The notes under the pieces were generated by a model. It had not been told where the DNA came from. It saw only the letters and a program-made list of their open reading frames with translations, and did not search any database. A stretch of 13,088 nt of DNA from JADLGL01 sp964611195 (GTDB lineage Bacteria > Pseudomonadota > Alphaproteobacteria > Rhizobiales > Kaistiaceae), in NCBI GenBank assembly GCA_964611195.1, contig CAZSXA010000051.1, positions 1 through 13,088 of the forward strand, in the 5' to 3' direction. Shown in pieces: positions 6,323 to 12,653 of the stretch. Numbering within the stretch: position 1 is the stretch's first letter; each line of letters opens with the position of its first letter. Made by a program: the position numbers and the translations under genes.

Positions 6323-7237
6323 TTAGGTGGCCGAACTCCGGATAGCCTCGGCGAGTTCCATCGCCGCCACGGCATCCTCGCCGCGGACGCCGCCGCCCGA
6401 CCGACCGGCGACGGAGGCAAGGAACGCCTCGATCTCTGCACGAAGCGAATCATGATGCGGCACGTCGAACTCGGTCGTCGTCGGCTCCGGCACCGCCGTG
6501 AAGACGCCGACCCGGCCGACGGAGAGGTCAGCACTAAGCGTCCGGCGCGGTTCCGTGATCGCCATCGTCCGCATGATCGCCGGAGCCACCCGGCTTGCCG
6601 CGACATGAGCGACAATGCCGCCCGCAAAGACGATGCGAGCGAGCATCGCATCGAAGCCATGCCCCATCATCTCGACCCCGCTCGCCGACACCTCGACCGG
6701 ACGATCCCGGACGAGGTCGAGGATGAGATCGAGGTCGTGGATCATCATGTCGAGGACGACGTCGACATCGAGGATGCGCCCGCGCCACGGCGCGAGCCGC
6801 CGGCATTCGATGAGCCGGGCCTCGCCGGTCCACTCGGCTTTGAGGCGCTGATAGGTCGCAGAGAACCGCTCGATATGGCCGACATTGAGGACGATGCCGC
6901 GCTCCTGCGCTTCGGCGACAAGCCGCCGTGCTTCGTCGACCGAGTCGGCGAGCGGCTTCTCGACGAGGACGTGAATGCCGGCGTCGATCATCTCCTTTGC
7001 CACCTCGGCATGGCGCGATGTCGGGACGGCCACGGAGACTGCGTCGACCTTGCCGATCAGGTCGCGATGGGTCGGCACATGGCGATCGCCATAGGCGGCC
7101 CGAATTGCCTCGGCCGCCTCCGGGCGCGGGTCGGCGATGGCGACGAGTTCGGCCCCGTCCAGCGCCTCATAATGCCGGGCGTGGAACGTTCCGAAATAGC
7201 CGTGGCCGATCACGCCGACCCTGATGCGGTCACTCAA
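6323..7237 (-). CDS. Gfo/Idh/MocA family NAD(P)-dependent oxidoreductase
   Basis: The 304-residue product has the family's two-part build. An N-terminal Rossmann domain carries GHGYFG (11-16) and an acidic residue ending the second strand (IADPRPE). The active-site EKP lies at 93-95. The C-terminal alpha/beta domain holds the candidate catalytic segment DMMIHDLDLI (163-172) with His167. Members oxidise or reduce sugars, inositols or nucleotide sugars. The HIERF and VVLDMMIHD segments remind me of UDP-GlcNAc 3-dehydrogenases (GnnA/WlbA-like), but that is a weak inference. The start is TTG at 7237: an in-frame TGA lies six codons upstream with no ATG or GTG between, and AGAGG is seven bases before it. 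That ribosome binding site overlaps the mgtE stop, so translation is probably coupled. Confidence 0.9.
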   Translation of the reverse strand: MSDRIRVGVIGHGYFGTFHARHYEALDGAELVAIADPRPEAAEAIRAAYGDRHVPTHRDLIGKVDAVSVAVPTSRHAEVAKEMIDAGIHVLVEKPLADSVDEARRLVAEAQERGIVLNVGHIERFSATYQRLKAEWTGEARLIECRRLAPWRGRILDVDVVLDMMIHDLDLILDLVRDRPVEVSASGVEMMGHGFDAMLARIVFAGGIVAHVAASRVAPAIMRTMAITEPRRTLSADLSVGRVGVFTAVPEPTTTEFDVPHHDSLRAEIEAFLASVAGRSGGGVRGEDAVAAMELAEAIRSSAT

Positions 7238-7247
7238 CGAGGCACCT

Positions 7248-8654
7248 CTAGATCAGCCCGAACCATAACGCCGCGAGCCCCAGAAAGGCGAAGAAGCCGA
7301 AAACGTCGGTAACGGTCGAGACGAACACACCCGACGAAACCGCAGGATCGAACTTCAGCTTGTTCAGCGTCAACGGGATCAAGACGCCGGCAAGTCCGGC
7401 GACGAGCATGTTGAGGACGATCGCGACGCCGATGACGAACCCAAGTTCGACGTCGGAGAACCACAATACCGCGCCGGCGGCCACCAACAGCGCAATCACG
7501 ATGCCGTTGAGGAGCCCGACCAGTACCTCGCGCGCAACGACCCGCCGCGCGTTGCCTCTGCCGAGATCGCGTGTCGCGATGGCGCGGACGGTGACCGTCA
7601 TCGCCTGAACGGCGGTGTTGCCGCCAAGCGCGGCGACGATGGGCATCAGGATCGCGAGCGCCACCATCTGCTCGATGGTGCCGCCAAAGATGCCGATGAC
7701 GGCGGCGGCGAGGAACGCTGTCGCGGTGTTGACGACCAGCCAGGGCAACCGCGACCGCGAGCTCTTCAGCACGGAGGCCGTGAACTCCTCGTCGCCGAGG
7801 CCGACCAGCCGCTTGATGTCCTCGTCGGTCTCCTCCTCGATGACGTCGAGCATGTCGTCGATCGTCAGCACACCAACGAGGCGGTCCGCCTCGTCGACCA
7901 CCGGCGCGGAGACGAGGTCGTAGCGTTGGAAGCGGCGGGCGACCTCTTCCTGATCCTCGTCCGCCTTCACCACCTGGCGAGTTTCGTCCATCAGCTCGAT
8001 CATCGGCGTCGGGCGCTTGGCCCGCAGCAGCCGGTTGAGCTGGATCACGCCGAGCAGGCGGTAGGTCGGTGCGACCACGAAGACCTCGTGGAACTCATCA
8101 GGCAGGTCGTCGGCTTCGCGCATGTGGTCGATGGTCTGGCCGACGGTCCAGAATTGCGGCACGGCGATGAACGCCGCCCGCATCCGACGGCCGGCCGATT
8201 CCTCCGGATAGTCGAGGCTCCGCTTGAGCGCGACGCGCTCGCCGGCCGGCATCTGTTCGAGGATCTGATCGCGCTCGGCGTCGTCGAGATCCTCGAGGAT
8301 GTAGACGGCGTCATCCGAGTCGAGCTCGGCGACACCCTCCGCGACCGCCTCGGCGGGGAGCGCCTCGAGAAGCTCGTCGCGAATGTTCTCATCGACTTCG
8401 GAAAGGACGGCGTAGTCGAAGTCTTCGCCCAACTGCTGGACGAACGGCCCGCGCTGATCGGACGGGATCGCCTCCAGAAGGTCGGCAACGTCGGCCGCAT
8501 GGAGTTCGCCCGCAAGTTCGCGGACCCGCGCCGCTTGCTCGGCCTCGATCGCGCCGGTGAGGTCCTCGACGAAGTCGGCCGAGAGCGTGCCGTCCTGCTC
8601 GCGAAGGACGGGCGCGTCGGTTTCCTCGGGCGGATCGGTCGATCCGTCGGCCAT
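7248..8654 (-). CDS. mgtE: MgtE, magnesium transporter
   Basis: MgtE is a dimeric inner-membrane Mg2+ channel gated by cytoplasmic Mg2+. The 468-residue product has the three family parts. The acidic helical N domain (about 25-150) contains the DSDDAVYILEDL repeat region. A CBS pair follows (about 155-280; YPEESAGRRM, then APVVDEADRLVGVLTIDDMLDVI). A five-helix membrane domain begins near 305. The pore signatures are MPIVAALGGNTAVQ (337-350) and TVTDVFGFF, in which Asp450 matches the Mg2+-binding pore aspartate of the Thermus protein. The ATG at 8654 is favoured by AGGAGA five bases upstream; the frame stays open for 29 more codons without support. It lies downstream of tRNA-Leu(GAG) and ten bases before the next gene. 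Confidence 0.96.
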   Translation of the reverse strand: MADGSTDPPEETDAPVLREQDGTLSADFVEDLTGAIEAEQAARVRELAGELHAADVADLLEAIPSDQRGPFVQQLGEDFDYAVLSEVDENIRDELLEALPAEAVAEGVAELDSDDAVYILEDLDDAERDQILEQMPAGERVALKRSLDYPEESAGRRMRAAFIAVPQFWTVGQTIDHMREADDLPDEFHEVFVVAPTYRLLGVIQLNRLLRAKRPTPMIELMDETRQVVKADEDQEEVARRFQRYDLVSAPVVDEADRLVGVLTIDDMLDVIEEETDEDIKRLVGLGDEEFTASVLKSSRSRLPWLVVNTATAFLAAAVIGIFGGTIEQMVALAILMPIVAALGGNTAVQAMTVTVRAIATRDLGRGNARRVVAREVLVGLLNGIVIALLVAAGAVLWFSDVELGFVIGVAIVLNMLVAGLAGVLIPLTLNKLKFDPAVSSGVFVSTVTDVFGFFAFLGLAALWFGLI

Positions 8655-8669
8655 GGCGCTCTCCTGGCA

Positions 8670-8686
8670 GGTGCCGCATCGGCACC
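8670..8686 (-). promoter_or_regulatory. Hairpin next to the mgtE ribosome binding site
   Basis: On the minus strand GGTGCCG, a three-base loop ATG, and CGGCACC form a perfect seven-pair hairpin ending four bases before the AGGAGA Shine-Dalgarno of mgtE. Such a placement could influence ribosome access. The 125 bases between the tRNA and mgtE leave too little room for a full M-box riboswitch. A TTGACG resembling a -35 (8766-8771) lies just after the tRNA but lacks a convincing -10. Confidence 0.35.
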
Positions 8687-8779
8687 CTCTATCGGCCGGC
8701 CGCGACGAGCGCTTTGCTCCGCCAGCCCTGCCACCGAACACAGATCAGCGCCGGGACTAATGCCGCGTCAAATATCGAT

Positions 8780-8866
8780 TGGTGCGGTGGAGAAGACTCG
8801 AACTTCCACGGGTTTTACCCCACAGCGACCTCAACGCTGCGCGTCTACCAATTCCGCCACCACCGC
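8780..8866 (-). tRNA. tRNA-Leu, anticodon GAG
   Basis: This 87-base minus-strand class II tRNA has an encoded CCA. Acceptor GCGGTGG (5' end at 8866) pairs with CCACCGC (8790-8784), then discriminator A and CCA. The anticodon stem CAGCG/CGCTG closes the loop TTGAGGT (8834-8828), giving anticodon GAG, which reads CUC and CUU leucine codons. A D-loop with TTGGTAGACGCG, a long variable arm and a T-arm with GTTCGAGTC are present. Confidence 0.96.
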
Positions 8867-8910
8867 ACTCGATTGGGCCGCGAAGCGATCCCGGCCGCGC
8901 GGACCGCGGG

Positions 8911-8939
8911 GATGTAACAAATCGATTCTGGCGATACAA
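8911..8939 (-). promoter_or_regulatory. Probable promoter of tRNA-Leu(GAG)
   Basis: TTGTAT (8934-8939) and TACATC (8911-8916) are spaced 17 bases apart on the minus strand, 45 bases before the tRNA 5' end. Both hexamers are only partial matches to the sigma70 consensus. The position is right and nothing better is visible nearby. Confidence 0.4.
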
Positions 8940-8991
8940 GCGCGCTTCGCCCTAGGTTCCGCGCCCAATAGGCCCACGCCTCCGCCAAGCC

Positions 8992-9717
8992 ATGACGGTC
9001 CACGCTCCCTCCCTTGAAACGGCATCCGACGAGGCGTGCACATCCATGACCAGCCGGTCGGGGCGTACGGTCGGTTGGCGGCAGAGCGCGGGGCTGACGG
9101 ACTACGCGGCGGCCGTCGCGGACATGGAGAAGCGCGTCGAGGCGATCCGGAACCGAAGCGCTGACGAGCAGATCTGGCTGGTCGAGCACCCGCCGCTCTA
9201 CACCGCCGGGACCAGCGCCAGGCCGGAAGACCTTCTCGAGCCTGAGCGGTTTCCCGTCTTCAGGTCGGCCCGCGGTGGCCAGTACACCTATCACGGGCCC
9301 GGCCAGCGCGTGGCCTATGCCATGCTCGATCTCGGTGACCGCGGCCGCAATGTCCGCTGCTTCGTCAGCTTTCTCGAAAGCTGGATCATCGAAACGCTTG
9401 CCGCCTTTGGCGTCGTCGGCGAACGGCGCGAGGGGCGCGTCGGCATCTGGCTGCCGGCCACCGGGTCGCGTCCGGAATCAAAGATCGCCGCGATCGGCGT
9501 CCGCGTCAGGCGCTGGGTTTCGTTCCACGGGATTGCGATCAACGTCGCGCCGGACCTGTCGCACTATGCGGGAATCGTCCCTTGTGGGGCGCGCGGCTTC
9601 GGCGTCACCAGTCTCGCCGATCTCGGCATCGAGGCTTCGATGGACGCCGTCGACGAGTCGCTCCGCGCGGCCTACGCGAAGGTGTTCGGCGACCCGACCA
9701 TCGACGTCAACCGATGA
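8992..9717 (+). CDS. lipB: LipB, octanoyl-[acyl-carrier-protein]:protein octanoyltransferase
   Basis: LipB moves octanoate from acyl carrier protein onto lipoyl domains of 2-oxoacid dehydrogenases and the glycine cleavage H protein, before LipA inserts sulfur. The 241-residue frame contains the signature RGGQYTYHGPGQ (94-105), catalytic Lys164 (ESKIAAIGVR) and catalytic Cys198 (GIVPCGARGFGVTS). Two starts are possible: ATG at 8992, with no clear ribosome binding site, or ATG at 9046 (MTSRSGRTVGWRQS), with GAGG about 11 bases upstream. Residues 1-18 carry no recognisable conservation, so the shorter form is a real option. It stands alone on the plus strand, divergent from tRNA-Leu(GAG), and its last 11 bases overlap the acylphosphatase gene on the other strand. 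Confidence 0.96.
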   Translation: MTVHAPSLETASDEACTSMTSRSGRTVGWRQSAGLTDYAAAVADMEKRVEAIRNRSADEQIWLVEHPPLYTAGTSARPEDLLEPERFPVFRSARGGQYTYHGPGQRVAYAMLDLGDRGRNVRCFVSFLESWIIETLAAFGVVGERREGRVGIWLPATGSRPESKIAAIGVRVRRWVSFHGIAINVAPDLSHYAGIVPCGARGFGVTSLADLGIEASMDAVDESLRAAYAKVFGDPTIDVNR

Positions 9718-9988
9718 CGCGGAAACCGCTGCCTTCGGGCGTTGACGCGGGCGACCGTTCGACCCGCTCGACGCGCGCTGCCGGCGGCCCGTCCTCGCAT
9801 CGCGCGACAAGTACGTCGACCGCGGAGCCGACGCCAGCGACAACCGCCTCGACAGCGCCGGAGGGCAGATTGCGCACCCAGCCCTCGATGCCGAGTCCCT
9901 CCGCTTCCCAGCGAAGCCAATCGCGGAAGCCAACGCCCTGAACACGGCCGACGATGATGAGCCGTTCGACACGCTCGGGGCTCGTCAC
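9707..9988 (-). CDS. acyP: Acylphosphatase
   Basis: This small cytoplasmic enzyme hydrolyses acyl phosphates such as carbamoyl or acetyl phosphate. The 93-residue length is typical. The signature GRVQGVGFRDWLRWEAE supplies the phosphate-binding loop and catalytic Arg22, and GWVRNLPSGAVEA supplies catalytic Asn40; both match the positions in the vertebrate enzymes. The start is a GTG at 9988, supported by GGAGG seven bases upstream and by its GTGA overlap with the stop of the ATP12 chaperone gene. It is the last gene of the five-gene run and ends inside the 3' end of lipB, so there is no room for a terminator of its own before lipB coding sequence. Confidence 0.95.
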   Translation of the reverse strand: MTSPERVERLIIVGRVQGVGFRDWLRWEAEGLGIEGWVRNLPSGAVEAVVAGVGSAVDVLVARCEDGPPAARVERVERSPASTPEGSGFRVIG

Positions 9989-10737
9989 CGCCGAACCTCC
10001 GCCAGAACCAGAGCCGCGGCTTCCATTTCGCGCCAACGCGCAGCGCGTCTCGCTGAAGCCTCGGCGTCCTCGCCCCATTGGCCGATCTGCCAATCCTCGT
10101 CGACATGAGCGGCTTGCCAAGCAGTATCGGCGGCAAGCTGCCCTTCGCCATGGGCGAGGGCGAGGATCGCCGAGCCCGTCAGCGTCGTGGCGCTGTGGAG
10201 CGCGGCCAACGCGTAGCCTTCGTAGCGTTCGACGATCGTGGTGATGCGATCGAGCGAGGCCTGCGGCTGGTCGACAGGGACAACGCCGGCAACGATCGCA
10301 AGCGGTGCGGTGTGCTCGCGCGCGAGCCACTCCATCGGTGGGTCCCAGAGTTCCGCTTGCCGCTCGACCAGACCGGCGGGGCCGTCGGCGCGGTAGCAGA
10401 GGAGATCGTTGCCGGCATAAGCGACGATCTCGGCGCGCACGGGATCCGGCGACGCCATCACCGCATCGACAGCCGCGTTGACAAGGCGGGTCACCGGCAT
10501 CGTAGCCGGGTCGATCTCATCGGCTTGCGCATCCCATTCGGCGGCGATTGCCTCCGCCAGCTCTCTGCTCGGCAGCGCAAGCGCGCTCCGCCGCGGCGTC
10601 TTCAGCGTCCGCTCGTCGAGCCGCACGACGGCACCCCCCGCCTCTTCTGCCACAGTGACCGATCGATAGAATCGTTTAGGCAGTTCCGGCTTGGCGAGCT
10701 TCTGCGCCACGCGGATCGGATCGTTTGGCTCGCTCAT
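9985..10737 (-). CDS. ATP12-family F1-ATPase assembly chaperone
   Basis: Atp12 proteins bind the F1 alpha subunit during assembly of ATP synthase; they occur in mitochondria and alphaproteobacteria. The 250-residue product shows the family features: KRFYRSVTV with VVRLDERTLKTP near the N-terminus (21-48), DEIDPATMPVTRLVNAAVD (73-91), YAGNDLLCYRAD (107-118), and an acidic C-terminal helical part (HVDEDWQIGQWGED, 211-224). The start is the ATG at 10737, whose ATGA overlaps the stop of the upstream pseudouridine synthase gene. The ribosome binding site is weak, consistent with coupled translation. Its own stop overlaps the GTG of acyP. A longer frame exists, but it runs back through the upstream gene. 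Confidence 0.92.
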   Translation of the reverse strand: MSEPNDPIRVAQKLAKPELPKRFYRSVTVAEEAGGAVVRLDERTLKTPRRSALALPSRELAEAIAAEWDAQADEIDPATMPVTRLVNAAVDAVMASPDPVRAEIVAYAGNDLLCYRADGPAGLVERQAELWDPPMEWLAREHTAPLAIVAGVVPVDQPQASLDRITTIVERYEGYALAALHSATTLTGSAILALAHGEGQLAADTAWQAAHVDEDWQIGQWGEDAEASARRAARWREMEAAALVLAEVRR

Positions 10738-11717
10738 GCTGATCTGCGTTCGCCACTCGTCTCGCTCGCGGCTTCGTCGATGTCGAAGCCGAGAAGGTTC
10801 CATGCTTGCTGCATATGGGGCGGCAGCGGCGCGGTGACATCGATCCGGCCGGCTTCGGGGTGCGGCATCTCGATCCGCCGAGCATGGAGGTGGAGCCGGT
10901 TCTGCAGCCCGCCCGGCAGCTCCCAATCCTTCAGACCGAAGTAGAGTGGATCACCGACGATCGGATGACCGATATGCGCGGCATGGGCGCGGAGCTGATG
11001 TGTGCGTCCGGTGACCGGCCGCATGGTCAGCCAGGCGAGCCGGGTGCCCGCCTGATCGACGACAGAGTAATGCGTGATCGCGTGGTCCGCGTCGGCACCG
11101 TGCGGCACGATGAGCATCCTCTCGGCGTCACCGCCGTCGCCGCGCGCGAGATAGGTCGAGATCTTGCCCTGGCGCGGTTTCGGCACACCGGCGACGAGCG
11201 CCCAATAGGTCTTGCGCGTCGAGCGGCTTCGGAACGCTTGAGCCAGCCGCGACGCGGCGAGCCGCGTCCGCGCAACAACAAGCACGCCCGAAGTCTCGCG
11301 GTCGAGGCGGTGGACCAGACGCGGCTTCTGCCCCTTCCGGTCGCGCCACGCCTCCAGCATGCCGTCGACATGCTTGGTGAGACCGGAGCCGCCCTGCACG
11401 GCGAGGCCGGCGGGCTTGTTGAAGATGAGAACTGCGTTGTCCTCGTAGATCAGGCAATTCGCCAGTTCGCCCCGATCTCCAACGGCCTCCTGCGGGGCGG
11501 CGGCGCTGTCGGCGGAAAGCGGCGGCACGCGAACCGCCTGGCCCGTTTCCAGCCGTGTGTTGGTCTTCGCGCGCGCCCCGTCGACGCGGATCTGGCCGGA
11601 GCGGAGGAGCTTCTGCAGGTGCCCGAAGCCGAGCCCGGGATAGTGCGCCTTGAACCAGCGATCGAGCCGCATGCCCGCCTCGTCGCGGTCGACCGTCCGT
11701 GTTTGAACTGCGGCCAT
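10734..11717 (-). CDS. RluA-family (RluC/RluD-like) pseudouridine synthase
   Basis: It converts specific uridines to pseudouridine, most likely in 23S rRNA. The 327-residue product begins with an S4 RNA-binding domain (about 18-64, MRLDRWFKAHYPGLGFGHLQ). The catalytic domain contains HRLDRETSG at 136-144 with nucleophile Asp139, and GRTHQLRAH (237-245), both diagnostic. An S4 domain plus this length fits RluC/RluD rather than the short RluA proper; the exact target site cannot be assigned. The start is the ATG at 11717, eight bases after GAGG, which overlaps the crcB stop (TGAGG). It sits between crcB and the ATP12 gene, a neighbourhood I recall from other alphaproteobacteria. Confidence 0.95.
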   Translation of the reverse strand: MAAVQTRTVDRDEAGMRLDRWFKAHYPGLGFGHLQKLLRSGQIRVDGARAKTNTRLETGQAVRVPPLSADSAAAPQEAVGDRGELANCLIYEDNAVLIFNKPAGLAVQGGSGLTKHVDGMLEAWRDRKGQKPRLVHRLDRETSGVLVVARTRLAASRLAQAFRSRSTRKTYWALVAGVPKPRQGKISTYLARGDGGDAERMLIVPHGADADHAITHYSVVDQAGTRLAWLTMRPVTGRTHQLRAHAAHIGHPIVGDPLYFGLKDWELPGGLQNRLHLHARRIEMPHPEAGRIDVTAPLPPHMQQAWNLLGFDIDEAASETSGERRSA

Positions 11718-11727
11718 GCCGTCGGCC

Positions 11728-12105
11728 TCAGCCGAGCGCGCGGGCAATGGCGAGCCCGGCGAAGAGGCCGGCGATCGCAAGCCCGACCGACAGCGCCGCA
11801 TAGCCGATCGCCGCCGCGACATCGCCGCGCTCCCACATATTGGCGAAGTCGAGGGAGAAGGCGGAGAAGGTCGTGAAGCCGCCGAGAAAGCCGGTGGCGA
11901 GGAAGAGCCTCAGCCCCTCCGATCCGCTGGCTCGCTCGGCGAGTATGCCGACGAGGAGACCCATCGCCAGCGAGCCGACGATGTTGACGATCAGCGTGCC
12001 GTAGGGAAAGGCCGGCCCGAAGGCGCGAAGGCTGGCAGTACCGACGAGATGGCGCGCCGCTGCGCCGACTGCGCCGCCCGCGGCCACCAACAAGACGTTG
12101 CCCAT
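11728..12105 (-). CDS. crcB: CrcB/Fluc fluoride ion channel
   Basis: Fluc proteins form dual-topology dimers in the inner membrane that let fluoride out. The 125-residue product has four membrane segments and the family motifs: GGAVGAAARHL (10-20), YGTLIVNIVGSLAMG with pore Asn41, and GFLGGFTTFSAFSLD (72-86) with the central TTFS. A single gene is present, so a homodimer is expected. The start is the ATG at 12105. The preceding gene ends 28 bases upstream and the next gene begins ten bases after the stop. I see no fluoride riboswitch upstream; the 28-base gap could not hold one. Confidence 0.95.
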   Translation of the reverse strand: MGNVLLVAAGGAVGAAARHLVGTASLRAFGPAFPYGTLIVNIVGSLAMGLLVGILAERASGSEGLRLFLATGFLGGFTTFSAFSLDFANMWERGDVAAAIGYAALSVGLAIAGLFAGLAIARALG

Positions 12106-12133
12106 GAGCCTGGCTCCCGGCGCCGAGACGGCG

Positions 12134-12508
12134 CTAATCCGCCTTGGAAACGCTGACCGCCGTCCCCGCCCGCACGACCTTCAGCGCCGTGACGTCGTCG
12201 CTCGTCCTGGCAAAGACGTTCGCCGGCGAGGCGAGCCGGATTTCGTCGCCCTCGGAAACCGGCGTCCGGCCGAAACCGATGGCGATCGCATCGCCGGGCG
12301 GCCAATAGGCGATCTCACCGGCCTCGACGACAGCGCGCGCATCGGGCTCCTCGGCGCAGCTGACGCCGCAATCGAAATAGACCTCGTCGCCCCAGGTCGC
12401 GACGCTGCCCTCGACCGGTAGCGCCTCCCAGATGGCGTCGGCGGTGGGCGTATCGAGGAGTTCGGCGGTGACGGTGACCCCGTCGAAGGCGAGGCTGATG
12501 CGTCGCAT
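12134..12508 (-). CDS. Cyclophilin-like fold protein (TM1367/COG2164-like)
   Basis: The 124-residue product resembles the small cyclophilin-like family typified by Thermotoga TM1367, whose biochemical role is unknown. Supporting stretches are TADAIWEALPVEGSVATWGDEVYF (22-45), EIAYWPPGDAIAIGFGRTPV (65-84) and EGDEIRLASPANVFARTSDD (86-105). No signal peptide or membrane segment is present, so it is probably cytoplasmic. It has two close cysteines (47 and 51). The start is the ATG at 12508, with GGAG eight bases upstream. The frame is open 34 codons further up but without family-like sequence. It is the first gene of the run leading into crcB. Prolyl isomerase activity should not be assumed. Confidence 0.8.
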   Translation of the reverse strand: MRRISLAFDGVTVTAELLDTPTADAIWEALPVEGSVATWGDEVYFDCGVSCAEEPDARAVVEAGEIAYWPPGDAIAIGFGRTPVSEGDEIRLASPANVFARTSDDVTALKVVRAGTAVSVSKAD

Positions 12509-12547
12509 GGCTGCGGCTCCGTGGCTGTGGCGCGTTGGCCGGGCCTT

Positions 12548-12553
12548 ATCATA
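12548..12553 (-). promoter_or_regulatory. Possible -10 element of the cyclophilin-like/crcB operon
   Basis: TATGAT on the minus strand lies 40 bases before the first gene of the operon and matches the -10 consensus at five of six positions. No clear -35 is visible 16-18 bases further up. The gap (12509-12653) also has to hold the promoter of the divergent uracil-DNA glycosylase gene. Confidence 0.3.
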
Positions 12554-12653
12554 GCCGGCAGCGCGCGCGAAACGCACACGATCGCCATCCCGGGCTGCGC
12601 CGTGGACCAATCTCGGCTATGCCTCTGGTGACCCCTGAATCGGGCCACCTTGA

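Noticed and set aside
7926..9017. 363-codon plus-strand reading frame opposite mgtE and across tRNA-Leu(GAG)
   Set aside because: It is antisense to MgtE motifs and continues through a tRNA, so it is a shadow frame.
10806..11876. 356-codon plus-strand frame opposite the RluA-family gene
   Set aside because: The minus strand encodes diagnostic HRLDRETSG and S4 sequences; the opposite frame has none.
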